DNA of 64,000 nt from Notospermus geniculatus (taxonomy: Eukaryota > Nemertea > Pilidiophora > Heteronemertea > Lineidae), in assembly GCA_002633025.1 (NCBI GenBank), contig NMRB01000296.1:165813-229812 (forward strand), in the 5' to 3' direction. Under the pieces are notes generated by a model. It searched no databases. It saw nothing but the letters and a program-made list of their open reading frames with translations, and had not been told where the DNA came from. This document shows, in pieces, positions 1 to 10,894 of this stretch; the stretch's first letter is position 1; every line of letters starts with the position of its first letter. The position numbers and the translations under genes are program-made.

Positions 1-254
1 TGACACTGTTTTCATATGTCGTTATAGAAGCGAGTCCTTGAAATCTACAGAAGCACAACCATTGGGGATAAAAGGTACCGTCCCAAAAAGGAAGGTTCCT
101 CCTGGCAGAAATGTCCATTAGATGAGGTTCAACGATGGCCTTGTCTTCAGTGCGATTGAAATGCCCGGCTCGTTGAGGGCTATGGTAAGATGCTTCATTG
201 CTTCTTGTGGTTGAGGAACTCTGGCCGATGTCGGAAATGGCCACATTTCCTTAC

Positions 255-419
255 TCGGTAATAAGATGGGTTCGGAACATTAATCCTTGAGATTAGGCTA
301 TCACTGGAATGACATTGTGTTGTGGTATTGCTGTATTTCATAAACAATACTTTCGTACGGTTTCCTTCCTTGATGATGGTGAAATATTGAGGTTCAGCTC
401 CATATATCTGCGATTGTTC
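255..419 (-). CDS. Candidate internal exon, unknown protein
   Basis: Seen: on the minus strand a long pyrimidine tract ends in an AG just before base 419, and a GTAAGG donor follows base 255. The enclosed 165 bp is exactly 55 codons, phase 0 at both ends, open, and encodes a polar peptide starting EQSQIYGAEPQYF and ending NVPNPSYYR. The frame stays open about 20 codons upstream and through the donor to a stop near 195. No domain is recognised. Symmetric phase and good splice signals are the only support; the exon-like segments at 521-603 and 1007-1081 do not join it in phase. It may be chance. Confidence 0.22.
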
Positions 420-520
420 CTTAGAAGAAGACCCAAGGAAGAAGTTGGTGGAAGAAGGCACATGTTTTGTTGAGCATCTTATCATTTTGCCATTTCCAAA
501 TTCGCCCCTGGACCCTTTTT

Positions 521-603
521 TCAGGTCAATATATCAGACATTGTAACTCCAAAATATTCAAAGCAGAAGGTGCTAGATGAAGATCTTGTTTCCTGTCTTT
601 GGG
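521..603 (-). CDS. Candidate terminal coding exon
   Basis: Seen: a strong minus-strand acceptor (TTTTTCCCTATGTGCAG) precedes base 603. Two bases complete the codon left open by the candidate exon at 1007-1081; then 26 codons run to a TGA at 521-523. The implied intron (604-1006) is 403 bp with GTAAGA and TGCAG ends. The peptide is low in complexity (RSSSSTFCFEYF inside) and matches no family I know. The pairing with 1007-1081 is inference from phase alone. Confidence 0.17.
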
Positions 604-1006
604 CTGCACATAGGGAAAAAGAAGGAAGTATCAAATGGCATGGGACGTGGACATGAAGAAAAGTTACTTTAATAATTATTTAGGTTCATTGCCATATCTG
701 AGATCGTAACTCAAAAAACATATGCTAAGCTGAAGTCACTGTAAGGAGGTCTGTGTCTTGTTTGTGGTGAAATGTAGAAACTAGGGCTATGCAAATAGAA
801 AAAGGGGTATCGGGTAACATGGGACACATATGAGAGGAGAAAGACCCTTGAGGTTATAGGAACTGTTTGTGATGGTAATCAGAATCTTGTGTACACATTT
901 CCTAGCATCAATATTGGGGTAATTATTCCTGTTTTGGTGCGTCAATTTCTTCGTATTTTTTAATGCAATCCATGCAGGATTGCGACTAGGTTGCCAACCA
1001 TCTTAC

Positions 1007-1081
1007 TTAGGTTCCTATGAAACTGATTCTTGGTAATCTGATCGCAGTTTGCTGGAAATTCATTAGAATGTTCAATATCAC
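1007..1081 (-). CDS. Candidate 75-bp internal exon
   Basis: Seen: the minus-strand acceptor TTTATTGTTTCTGGCAG ends at 1082 and a GTAAGA donor starts at 1006. Of the three frames, one has an internal stop at the start, one ends in TAA at the junction, and one is fully open: two bases, 24 codons (DIEHSNEFPANC then DQITKNQFHRNL), one base left over. The composition is protein-like. The leftover base joins the segment at 521-603 in phase. No upstream partner exon was found with matching phase, and no domain is recognised. Confidence 0.2.
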   Translation of the reverse strand: MILNILMNFQQTAIRLPRISFIGT

Positions 1082-1454
1082 CTGCCAGAAACAATAAATG
1101 ATGTGGAGTGAAAAAATTCTAGAACCAGGTGTTGAACCAACTTGATTAGGAAGAAACTGTTGTTGTATTGTAACATTCTCAAAGATGGAAAGGTCGACTT
1201 GAGAGATGCCTTGATGCATTGAAGTGGGATCTGACTGGAAAGCTTGGAGGGTTCAGATGGAAGCTTTCACCGGTTCTGTCGCTTTCTAAGTGCTTTCTAC
1301 ACTTTGACTTTTCTACTATCTTCGCATTGGCTTTCGTCTGTTCTCCTCATTCATTGGGAACAGATTCCACACAAGCTGGGCCAACATACCTTGATTTTGT
1401 CCCTCTCATCCCTGATTCTGAGGTAACATGGTGACCAGACAGGTTATTTCTGTT

Positions 1455-1703
1455 CTAGAGTTCTTCATCTGGTTGAGGATAAGTAGTGTGAGAGGTTTTC
1501 CTCTGTCCATTTGTTGGAACAAACGTGATCCATTTCCGATATATGAAAGCAGAACCATACCCATTCTCTCTGGCCTCATCATCATCAATATTGTATTTAC
1601 TAATTGCATTTTTTCCGCCATGATGACAAAAGCGGACCGGAGGTAATTTGACCAATGGTGAACCAATTTTAATATTCTGTAATCCTGCTACAACGGAATG
1701 GTG
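1455..1703 (-). other. Coding-like open segment, minus strand
   Basis: One minus-strand frame is open for about 80 codons from a TGA near 1703 to a TAG at 1455. It encodes a polar peptide with an acidic stretch (NIDDDEARENGYG) and a tail ending PQPDEEL. A second minus frame and a plus frame are also open here, and the minus strand is purine-rich, which favours polar residues by chance. No good splice acceptor was found. This is weak evidence for an exon. Confidence 0.12.
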
Positions 1704-1865
1704 TCAGTGTCTTCAAGCAAAAAAAGAGAGAGAGCTTGTTTAACTTGTATGGTTTCCAGAAACTGACTGAAGAGATGCTAGGTTTCAAACTGGCTTGTAC
1801 AGTGCTTTCAACCTGGTTTCCGCAATACCTGTTACTACCTAATGTCGAATGATTCGAGGATTCTC

Positions 1866-2235
1866 TCATGGTTTCCTCAACATCTATCGTTACCTGGGGT
1901 GTTTCTAAGTGCTGTAGCTACCTGAGGATTTCCTCTTGGTTTCCTCAACTGCTAGCTACCTGACATGCCTGAGGATTTCCTCTTGGTTTTCTCAACTGCT
2001 AGCTACCTGAGGATTTCCTCTTGGTTTCTTCAACTGCTACAGCTACCTGAGGATTTCCTCTTGGTTTCCTCAAGTGCTGTAGCTACCTGAGGTGTAAGGT
2101 GTTTTCTCAACTGCTGTAGCGACCTGATGACTTCCTCTTGGTTTCCTCAATTGCTGTAGCTACCTGAGGATACTCTTGGTTTCCTCAGCAGCTATATGTG
2201 TACCTTTGGATTTGCTCTGCGTTTCCACCACTGTA
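1866..2235. repeat. Degenerate 38-40 bp minisatellite
   Basis: About nine imperfect copies of a unit reading AGCTACCTGAGGATTTCCTC followed by TTGGTTTCCTCAACTGCTGT. Copies vary by small indels, and the outer units decay at both ends. No coding potential is apparent. Confidence 0.85.
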
Positions 2236-3118
2236 GCTATATTGAGACTACCTACTCAACTTCCAGTTCCATTCATTTTGCCCAATACATTGAGAACATG
2301 TCAATAAAAAACACCATATCTTTTGGGTAATTTTCCATTAAAGTGCGTGGTAGATTTATTTAAGAAGTTTGTAAGATCTCATCTTGTGTGAGGTTCTCAA
2401 TTTGTTTCGCACGCAAGGTCTGTCAACAATACTTTGCTATTTTGCACAAGAAATGGAGAAAACCTATTTAACTTCCTGTGTGCTGTGTACTGAAAAAAAG
2501 TGTGGCAGCTTCTCTGTTCTTTAGGATTGGTGATGTTAAAAAATCTCATGAATACAGAACATATTCAGTCAAAGTCAAAGCTGTGTGGAAACCATGAATT
2601 GCTTCTCATATTTCCTCTCAAATTCCTTTGATTTCTATGGTTATACTGTTCATTTCTCCTCACTGAAGCATTAAAATTCAACAGCCGTCAATTGCACAAC
2701 AGGCCCATTGTTTTTTGCTCTCGGCAACAATGGCCTGGCATCGCATTAGCAAACCTTTCACTGGAGGATTGTTCAACTTTTGTGTTCAGAATTATGCATC
2801 CTAACTTATGTATGTTGCTGAGGAACGTTTTGTTCCTTAGTTTTTGCAGACAGATTAAATTTCACCATATTTCTCTCAATTGCGGACTCAAATCGGATAT
2901 GGTGTACCCTCGTAAAGATTTGAAATGGGTACTTGTGCTTCGTGTATGCATTATTAATCAGTGTGTTGAAAAAGCATGGCACTGTGACTGACTTGGCTGC
3001 GCATATTTCTCATATACAAAAGTTTCATGTCCGGTTGGCTTAGAAGAGGAGAGTGAGGCCTGTGGGTGCAGCTGGTTTCAGTGGTCACTGCTCACCAGAA
3101 TTGTGGCTGATATCCAGG
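2236..3118. other. No gene or element recognised
   Basis: AT-rich unique-looking DNA. A 99-codon plus ORF around 2692-2991 has no splice context or domain, so I treat it as chance. Confidence 0.5.
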
Positions 3119-3300
3119 TCGCTCCTCCATGTGAGAGTTTTCTCGTGTGAGTTTGCTCTCAATGGGCAATCTACCATTGCTGGTTTCCTTATGGCTTGCC
3201 ATGACAGTTGCACAAATGACTGTCCATATTTTCTGTCGGCAAGTTGTGCATTGAGAGCCAACTTGCACCAGAAAACTGTCCTGTGGAGGAGTGCCTTAAC
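3119..3300. mobile_element. Foldback element, CTCCTCCATGTGAGAG family
   Basis: The left arm begins CGCTCCTCCATGTGAGAGTT and the right arm near 3243-3298 is its diverged reverse complement, giving a hairpin of about 180 bp. Fragments with the same left end occur at 26706-26745 and 29605-29690, and a related right half lies at 8985-9093. The layout suggests a non-autonomous foldback/MITE family. No clear target-site duplication is visible. Confidence 0.55.
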
Positions 3301-5174
3301 TCATGGCCAGTTCCACTGTTGCTACGATACATAAAAGTCATCTCCGAATTTCACAAAATTTCGACTACAATTGGGGTCTTCCTCAGGCACTTTCTAGTAG
3401 AGATCCCAGAAGTAAAAAATAAGTACCACTGCAATACAATGATCCAGTCCTCTTGTTTCAAACTATTCTGGAGGAATGGCTGAAAATAAAGCATCTTGTG
3501 ATTCCTTGTAATGATTGTTTTCTGTCAATCACAAAACGTTCCTGTGGCCTTGCCGACTATTCAATACAGGTCAGGAAATACCAAGTACGACGCCCCAGGT
3601 TAGTCATTGGTCGGATACCGCTGTGGGACTCCTGCCAAACAATGAAATTAATCATGTGACCATGAATAATTGAGCTAGCAATAACTTAATTAGCTAATTA
3701 TGTTAGGACAGTGGGCAGGGATACAGGTCCCGAGAGGCCTTGGTTAGCGGTGTGCGTGCTCCTCTTGTACGTTTCATGTTTTCCAAGTGACTGAAGTGTG
3801 TGTTGCCTTTTATACTTCACCAGCAATAGGGGCAAATGTTAGGAAGACAGATCGTACTTATTCTTCAGTGCTCCTACTTGATGGTTTATGACTGATGGCA
3901 TTTTAATACTGCAGCAAAATAACTGGAAATTGATGAACAAATCCTTGTTCCTGTTCTTTTTGTTGACCTCGTCTTCTCATTTGCTGCAAAGACTCTAGGG
4001 GTGGGGTTGTCCTAATTTCTACTTTTTGCCCCCAGTTCACCTTGAATGTGACAGTTTAAAACCGAAGTTCTTTCAATGGAGTTTAAACATACTGTGCGGA
4101 CCTCGTTTCTCCATTGCTGTTACTGATTGCCTTCTTGTTTTGCTGAAAAATGCTCATGATTGAATGTAAAACCTCAAAACTGACAGAAAGTTTTAAAAAT
4201 TGGCTGTAAAGCACGGTTTCTTTATGATGGTCATTGATCTACTGCTCTTTCGATTTAATGTTTTATGACTCGGACATTCATTCCACCTGAATCATTCAAT
4301 ATTGGCTACAACCTGATTGGCAGGCTCTGATCGATCCGTTGGGGCTGCTGCCATGCGTTTATAGTATTTTTTCTCACAACCTTATCAAATAACCTGATGC
4401 ATGACTCTTCTTTTTTGACCGATGTTGATTTCAAAGGGACCTTGAGTCATTTTCAGTTGCGACGGCAGATATGAATGAAACTGTTTTATCCAGGTAGGCC
4501 TCCATCCGTGGATGCAGGATGGATACAGCTATGCAAGACAAATTGTGAAATTGTTGAAGGATATTTTGCAATAATTTGTCACAAGATAATCTGAAGTAAA
4601 TAAAAATTGGGTATGTTTGAAAAAAACATGGAGAGTATGAAAGGAAATTGTGAAAAAAATATGACGTTTTTTTCTGAAGCAAAATTTCCGCTGCCATTTT
4701 TAAGCTCCACTTTCTGTTTTTCAGACTGTTCTGTGCTACTCTGAGCCGGAGAGCTTGGGCGTCTAAGCCACCGCAACGCCATGGTCAGTTCAAGTAAAAT
4801 TTTTCGGCTTTCCATCCTTTATGTTTCCATTCGCTCTTGTAGATAGTACCTCGGTGCCCGTGGCAATTTAAAGCTGAACTGCCTGGTACAATAGATCACA
4901 CTTCAATGTTGCTTACTGCAGAATAACATTGAGTTCTATCTGTACTTTAGGTGTACAGTTTGGGCTCTTACTATACAGTTCAGCTTTAAGTTGTTTGACT
5001 GGGGTGCTGTGGTGTAACTATTAACATGTAGAAACTACATGGTAAAACAACTGAGAAATTCTGGCGATCGGCGTTGACCTCGGCGAAGTAGTCACATGGT
5101 GAGGTTTTTCTATTTATATCTGTATGTTTCTTGCCTTGGCGTAACTTGCAGGAGAGGAGAGAAATGGCGTCAGC
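3301..5174. other. No gene recognised
   Basis: Mixed AT-rich DNA. Short ORFs around 4431-4815 on the minus strand lack splice context. No hairpin or tandem array stands out. Confidence 0.45.
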
Positions 5175-5385
5175 AATGGTTGACGTCAAAGTGATGTCAA
5201 GTTGACCAGTGAAATTTACATCAGTTTGAGCAGCTTTGTTTGATGGTAGTCAAATTATGATATCAAATTGATGTCAGTTTTACGTCACATTGATGTCCGC
5301 TTCAAATGAAAGGCGACGTCAGTTGGAATTCATTTCAGCATGATGTCATTTTGACGTCAATTTCCAGACGTCATCATGAGAATTT
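5175..5385. repeat. Degenerate GATGTCA/GACGTCA-rich array
   Basis: GATGTCA, GACGTCA and TTTGACGTCAA-type words recur about every 15-30 bases on both strands, separated by short AT-rich spacers. It looks like a decayed minisatellite whose unit contains a CRE-like TGACGTCA palindrome. Regulatory function is not shown. Confidence 0.5.
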
Positions 5386-6285
5386 TACCCAAATGATGTG
5401 GTGAGCGTTTTCTTTTATCATGCCTGCCTGTTGCAGCGAGAAGTTTTGTGTTCATGTACAGGATTCTTGATGCAGATTACAGGATCTTGATGGACTTGAC
5501 GGAGCCAAGGATTGATGCTGACGTGAGCGTTTTCTTTTTCTCACAAATACTGTCTGTAGAAAGGAAAGCAATTAACCTGTTACATTGGTCGTGCAAAGAA
5601 CTATTCTAAGGCAGTCTATTTTGGTACCAACCAAAGGGGAGGAATGTTGAACCAAAGCTTTTCTCACAGAATAAATGATGTGAAGTTTATGCCTGAATTT
5701 GGATCTGAAATGCAGCTGAATCAAGGTGGAATTGCAGGAAACGACTAAAGACTGAAGTATTCTTTTATATCTCTTTGAGAATCGCTAATTGGCAATGTTC
5801 TTAATTGTCTTTCGTGATAAACTGATATCAAATGAAATTGTTATGTTGTTTATTGACATCGTGGAGGGATTTCTTAGGTCTGTATATTTCTTCCTGCGCG
5901 TGGCATGTTTGGTGCGAATGACGAAAGGTAAATTTTTTATTCTGTTCATACGGTACTACGTCATCTTTGACAAATAATTAAAAAATGGACGATGTAAATT
6001 TTTCACAAACGGAAAGTATATTTTCTTTCTGTTTATGGTGTGTTTAAGAGTGAGGACAGGTAAAATTTTATTACTTTTGTGATTGACTCGATTGATTCCT
6101 GTGAAAAGGTAAAATTTTCTGACCATTTTCAATGTCGTGACTCTGCTGGCTGAACTGTCCAAGGTACTTTTTGTTCTTCGATTGCCACGTCACTGCACAA
6201 TTATGACATCACTGATCTTGTGTGTTGATGCATCTGGGATAGGTGTGCTGCCCTCTAGTGGTAAATGACAGTATCTTCCCTTGCA

Positions 6286-6391
6286 ATCAGTGGGTGTATG
6301 GCCAAATGCAGTAACAGCCCTATCATGTACTACCACATACACTGTAGTGTACATTGTGGCTGTTATTTCAAGCAACCATAGTCCCACTGAT
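6286..6391. mobile_element. Foldback element, ATCAGTGGG family
   Basis: The arms begin ATCAGTGGGTGTATGG and end CCATAGTCCCACTGAT, with a central palindromic CATACACTGTAGTGTA. A matching single arm (ATCAGTGGGTGCATGGTCAT) occurs at 51201-51220, so this is a dispersed family. Confidence 0.6.
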
Positions 6392-6969
6392 ATTAGTGGA
6401 GATGCTGCCTTTTTCCATTGATGGCAGTATGGTACATCATTCCTTGACAGTGTCTTTTTGAAAAGGCTAGGTATGTTTAATTCTTTCTTAACGGTCACTG
6501 TGTACTTCTGAAAAGGTTAGGTATGAATTTTCTATCAGATATTTAGCAGAATTCGAAAAAAAGGTCAAGTATAGTTTTATCCAATCATAACAAGTATCTC
6601 AACTGTTTCAAGCAGTTACGATTGAATGGTTTTCTGTCCTAACAAATAGGTGTTGGTAACACCTGCATGGCATCGGCTACTGTATCACGTTAGCAGCCAT
6701 CGTTGCTGGGAAAACTTGACTTCAGAGTCACCTTCCGAGGCATTTTGTCCTACTTCTTCCAAAAGGCTAAGTAAAGTTTTATTTCTCAAATTCATCTCGT
6801 GAACGATATTCATAGTGTTGATTTCAGCTTCTTTCAACATCGACAAAGGTTAGGTATTATTTTTTTCACTATCTTCAATAGGATTTCATAGAATTTTTCC
6901 ACAGAAGGCTAGTATGGTTTTCATTCAAATTTCTAACACTGTTGCTGTAGTATTGGCAGTTTTCAGGAA

Positions 6970-6984
6970 AGGTCATGTTGACCT
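6970..6984. promoter_or_regulatory. Perfect IR3 nuclear-receptor palindrome
   Basis: AGGTCA-TGT-TGACCT, inside a longer near-palindrome GGAAAGGTCATGTTGACC. In characterised animals the AGGTCAnnnTGACCT arrangement is the consensus estrogen-receptor-type response element. Occupancy here is unknown. Confidence 0.3.
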
Positions 6985-7216
6985 TTTCCTTAAGTTATAT
7001 AAAGTAACAAAGTTTGTTGTTTAGCTTCAACTAGTTCACAAAGTTTTGTTATTATATATGGAGACAAGCTAACGGGTTTGGCGTGTGGAGTTATGCACAG
7101 TTTTTTTCAGCCGTTGTTGTTGGAAGATTGTTCCTCGTGCATAACGTGGTGAATTCTTCATGATAAATCGTCATGGATACAGCAGGGGGACGAGGTCGGT
7201 ATCTTTCTTTACTTAC

Positions 7217-7790
7217 CCTGCACATCACATGACCCATATCCAAAATAACGCCCTCTATGTCAGGAGCAATGTTTTCAGAGTCTTCCAAGAAACATTGCTT
7301 TAAAAAGCTTCTTTTACCATCTCTTCTCTGCTCCAACACCTTGATTTACACCGTCCATGGTCAGTTTATGCTCACCTCAGCTTTTGTCCATGATCCAGAG
7401 AAAGACTCAAGCTTGCTTCATCTCTACATCCATCACATGGTTCAAACCTTGGACTTGGCCTTGCACATCATTCGAATGCTTTCTTCTTGATAACAGTTTC
7501 ATGACTATCCCCCTTCCCTGCTGCAACCGAGAGTTGCCGGCCCACTCTTGTTGTCCTTGGCTGGATCTGTCATCATTCTTCAGTTCTACTTTCATGTATT
7601 TATTCCAAAAGTTCTTTGCATTGTTTGGCTCAATCTTTGAGCTGCAAAGTATCCCTCAACAGACCTCAATGCTGGTGCTGCATGCTGTCTTTGTTCGAAG
7701 GACTTGATGGTGACTGGACTATGCAGGGAGGAAATGGCCAGCAGATCATCCAGAGCCGTAATATTCTTGCCTATGGACTAACATTGACAC
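7217..7790 (-). other. Coding-like patch, possibly a broken gene
   Basis: Read on the minus strand, three adjacent open segments have protein-like composition in different frames. From about 7786 to 7588 the peptide includes ITALDDLLAISSLHSPVT and SVEGYFAAQRLSQ. From about 7640 to 7407 another frame includes NAKNFWNKYMKVELKNDD. From about 7345 a third includes CFLEDSENIAPDIEGV and ends at a strong GGTAAGTAAAG donor at 7216. Frame changes without clear introns suggest a decayed gene or retrocopy. The minus strand is purine-rich, which biases chance ORFs toward polar peptides. No family is recognised. Confidence 0.2.
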
Positions 7791-8504
7791 CCTTACAAAG
7801 GTTGTAGTCTTCTCTTTGTACAGGATCACCATTGGTGCCCTGCACAGGTCAGAGATGAGTCCATCTTAAAGTCAAGAATTACTTGTACAATTTCTGTCTG
7901 TTTCCTTATGGAAAAGGTAGTAGATTTCTTTGTATCTCAACTTCTGGAGAATCCCGAAAAGGTTTGATTTTTTCTTACCGATACGGAAGTCGACCAGGTC
8001 TTCTCGGCCGTCATGCGCTGTTATTGAATTATGAATTGGACTATGGAGCAGATCATCGAAAGAAGGTTTGATTTTTCACTTATTTGGTGTTGAGTTGAGC
8101 AATTACTGTCTAACATGGAAAGGTTTGCACCTTATTTATTTTCTGTGTGCTGGCATTGTAAATGTACATCTCCTTTTGCCATTGTACTTGATAAGCCCTG
8201 TCATCAATGAAGTATATGGCCTGTAGCTTTTATGATAGAATAGAAGACGCCTGCGAAAACCTGAAGACTAAATTCTATGACAATAGGCATATGAAATGTC
8301 AGACAGGTCATGGTGTCCAGCATACCCGTAATATCAGATGTTGAAGAAAATGTCAGCATTCTCACTAAAAACAGAGTTGTATGGCAACAGATGTTAACAT
8401 ACATGTACCTCTAGTCCTCTTTATAATGATGTCCAAAGTTTGAAGAAATTACTGAATGATGTCACTATACATCACAGCTTGCAGACAGTCTTATGTGAAT
8501 AGAG

Positions 8505-8705
8505 CTTGTGCAGATGACATCATCACGAAAAAATCCGCCATCTTGACGGTCATATTGACGTCGGAGACCCACATGGTGCACTTTGTCGTCAGCGCAAGTG
8601 GAGTGTGTGCGTCTTCAACCATGACGCGATCTACACATGGCGCACTTTGTCATCGACGTCAGCATGGTGGACCACCGGTCAAAAGTGACGTCATAATGAG
8701 CCATT
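8505..8705. repeat. CpG/GACGTC-rich segment with internal repeat
   Basis: Two related blocks, ACATGGTGCACTTTGTCGTC (8571) and ACATGGCGCACTTTGTCATC (8635), lie among several TGACGTC words. The segment is CpG-richer than its flanks. Its origin is unknown. Confidence 0.4.
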
Positions 8706-8944
8706 GCACAGGCTCTATATACTGTAGTTTTGTACATTTGACTGAAGATGCTTTGTGTCGTGTTAATGTGAAGTTGTAGGTACAGAATGCTTGAAGCTTG
8801 ACAAAGAAGTGAAAAGAATGTGCATGAGTAAACTCTATCTCGCCATGCGTTGATGGTGGGTCACCGGCACATAAGGCAAGAACATGTTGGTGTCCTGGTA
8901 TCAACTCAGCCCGAGATAGAGTTTGGTGGCAGCATAGGGGTGCA

Positions 8945-9093
8945 TCCCGCGTGGAAGGTTTCTTGAATGATTGGCGTTCAATGTGCAATTCAACATTGTT
9001 GGTTTCCTTAAACCTTATACCTTGACCACTGGCAGGGACAACTGCCTATAGAGTCAACTTGCAAAAGAAACCTCTCACGTGGAGGAACGCCTC
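8945..9093. mobile_element. Diverged copy of the CTCCTCC foldback family
   Basis: The right half (TAGAGTCAACTTGCAAAAGA through CACGTGGAGGAACGCC) matches the right arm at 3243-3298. The left arm is poorly preserved. Confidence 0.45.
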
Positions 9094-9222
9094 CTCCTGT
9101 CAGATTGGGTGGACCATTTGGTGTGTATATACTTCCCTTTTGCATGTGTCGTAGGTCATGACTCTAGAGTTAGAGTGAATTAGAGATTTCCACAGTGTGC
9201 CCTGGAGTTGCATTCATTTTTA

Positions 9223-10146
9223 GCCCGCTTGGCCCATAGGCCAAAAGGGCTTATGCTGTGCTTGGCGCCTTTAGTGGTGGTCTGTCGTGCGTGCGTGCGT
9301 GCGTCCGTAAACTTTTCCCTTGTCAGATGGATAGCGCCTTCAGTTTTTGACGGATCATTTTCATATTGCATATGGGTGTGTAAGACCACAAAATCTAGGT
9401 CAAGTTCAATTTTGGGTGCGATGCGATTCCTACTTTGGCCAGTAGGGGGCGTTTTGTGAAAAAATTCAAAGGCCTGTATTTTGAGAATGGCTTGAGCTAT
9501 CGTGATGAAACTTTGTATGTATGTACCTCTAGTTGGTGGTGACTTGCACACGAAATTTTGGCGCAGTCTGATTCTTGTCTTTGCCACTAGGGGGCCAAAA
9601 CGAAAATATCAAATTTTTCCTTGTCAGATGGATAGCGCCTTCAGTTTTTGAGGGATCATTTTCATATTGCACACAGGTGTGTATGTCCTCAAAATTTAGG
9701 TCAAGTTCGATTTTGGGTGCGATGCGATTCCTATTTTGGTAGGTAGGGGGCGTTTTGTGAAAAACTTAAAAGGGCTATATTTTGATAATCGTTCGAGCTA
9801 TTGTGTTGAAACGTTGTATGTATTTACCTCTAGCTTGTAGTGACTTCCTGACGAAATTTCGGTGAAATCTAATTCTTGACTTTGCCACCAGGAGGCCTAA
9901 GCCAAACTCACAAAACCTGCTTTTTCTCCTGAACAAAGCAACGGAACTTCATCGATTTTTTATTATAGGTATATCTAACAAGGAAATATAACATACTGCT
10001 GGAGTTTTTTATTTGACCTACTTTTCAAGGTCACAGACATCAAAGTTTGTCTGAAATTACGAGAATGGCAGATATTGTCAAATATGGCTTGTATGATTCT
10101 GATATGGCTTATGCCTTCCACCACTGTGCTAAAAAGCCAAGCGGGC
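9223..10146. mobile_element. Inverted-repeat element with internal 300-bp repeat
   Basis: The element is bounded by GCCCGCTTGGC (9223-9233) and its inverse GCCAAGCGGGC (10136-10146). Inside are two roughly 290-bp tandem units (9312-9597 and 9614-9896), each starting near CTTGTCAGATGGATAGCGCC and ending in a CACYAGGRGGCC-like word. A 135-codon minus ORF spans the first unit and boundary; it shows no domain and I treat it as fortuitous. This is probably a non-autonomous DNA transposon. Target-site duplication is not clear. Confidence 0.55.
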
Positions 10147-10484
10147 ACAGTGCCATTGGCACTATTTTCAACAGTGCTCGGTTCATAGTGGATGTAGGGT
10201 AGTCTCCAATCACGATAACCTGAACCAGTCAAGATTTGCTCTTTGGTCTCTCGAATGAAACCCAGTCGAGTTTTTGAAGCAGTCGTACTGCACCCTTGGG
10301 TTTAGTTAGGATGGAATGATTAGATCACTGCTAGCTGAAGCTTGCCGAGCTAATGCAATAATCTATTCAATATGGGAAGTTATTCCAGAGAAATGATTAT
10401 TGTTATTGGTGTTTTTGGTAAATTGGTGTGTCCTCTCTTCATTTCAGTGTTGTTGATTGATATCAAGTTCTTAATTTCTTCCAG

Positions 10485-10606
10485 CAGAGACAAAAACTAC
10501 CCATGGACAGCAAAGATAACGCTCTCAGTTTTCGAAATACCGAGAATTAGTTACTGGCAGCTGTCAAGTGACATCGCCTACAGTTTAGGGCCAACTTCAT
10601 CTTCAA
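10485..10606 (+). CDS. Candidate internal exon, unknown protein
   Basis: Seen: the acceptor TTCTTAATTTCTTCCAG ends at 10484 and a GTAAAG donor starts at 10607. One frame is open across the whole segment and encodes about 40 residues (RDKNYPWTAKITLSVFEI, then ISYWQLSSDIAYSLG). The frame is also open upstream to 10372. There is no recognised domain and no partner exon. An intronic origin of the whole region is equally possible. Confidence 0.2.
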
Positions 10607-10781
10607 GTAAAGTTCTTGGTTCAGCTATCAAAAGACCAGTACTGCTTCATGGCTCCTTGAGCAAGACACTTTAAGTTGTGTCGATGGAGAACTTCGCTTT
10701 ATTGTTAATATTTGCCGGAGTCCTATTTGACAGTTAAGCTCTCTTTTGAGCATCACTGCTTCCATATGTTCCTAATTATCT

Positions 10782-10894
10782 GGCCCCTGTTTCATAAAGT
10801 GACTTTAAGCTAATGGTACCTTTAACCAAATGGAAAATGCATTGAGTTAATGATACCATTACTTAGCTTAAAGTCACTTTATGAAACAGGCCCC
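10782..10894. mobile_element. Foldback MITE, GGCCCCTGTTTCATAAAG ends
   Basis: The left arm GGCCCCTGTTTCATAAAGTG (10782-10801) is the exact reverse complement of the right end (10875-10894). The complementarity continues through GACTTTAAGCTAATGGTA. The 113-bp length with long arms fits a small foldback element. A lone end-like word (TTCATGAAACAGGCCCC) occurs near 25817. Confidence 0.75.

Larger units (their letters stand above)
5920..8140. repeat. Interspersed GAAAAGGTTAGGTAT-TTTT motif field
   Basis: At least a dozen variants of AAAAGGTTAGGTATNTTTTT recur at irregular 40-400 bp spacing, for example near 5930, 6056, 6107, 6461, 6511, 6561, 6762, 6845, 6904, 7912, 7956, 8063 and 8118. Each resembles an A-rich stretch, a GGTNAGT-like word, then a T-run. 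They could be relics of a tandem array, or cryptic splice-donor-like words. The intervening DNA is not obviously repeated. Confidence 0.4.

Noticed and set aside
6461-6860. Arthropod-type TTAGG telomere relics
   Set aside because: GGTTAGGT occurs singly at irregular spacing, never in tandem.
9180-9587. 135-codon minus ORF
   Set aside because: It spans the end of the inverted-repeat element and one internal repeat unit; it is not preserved in the second unit.
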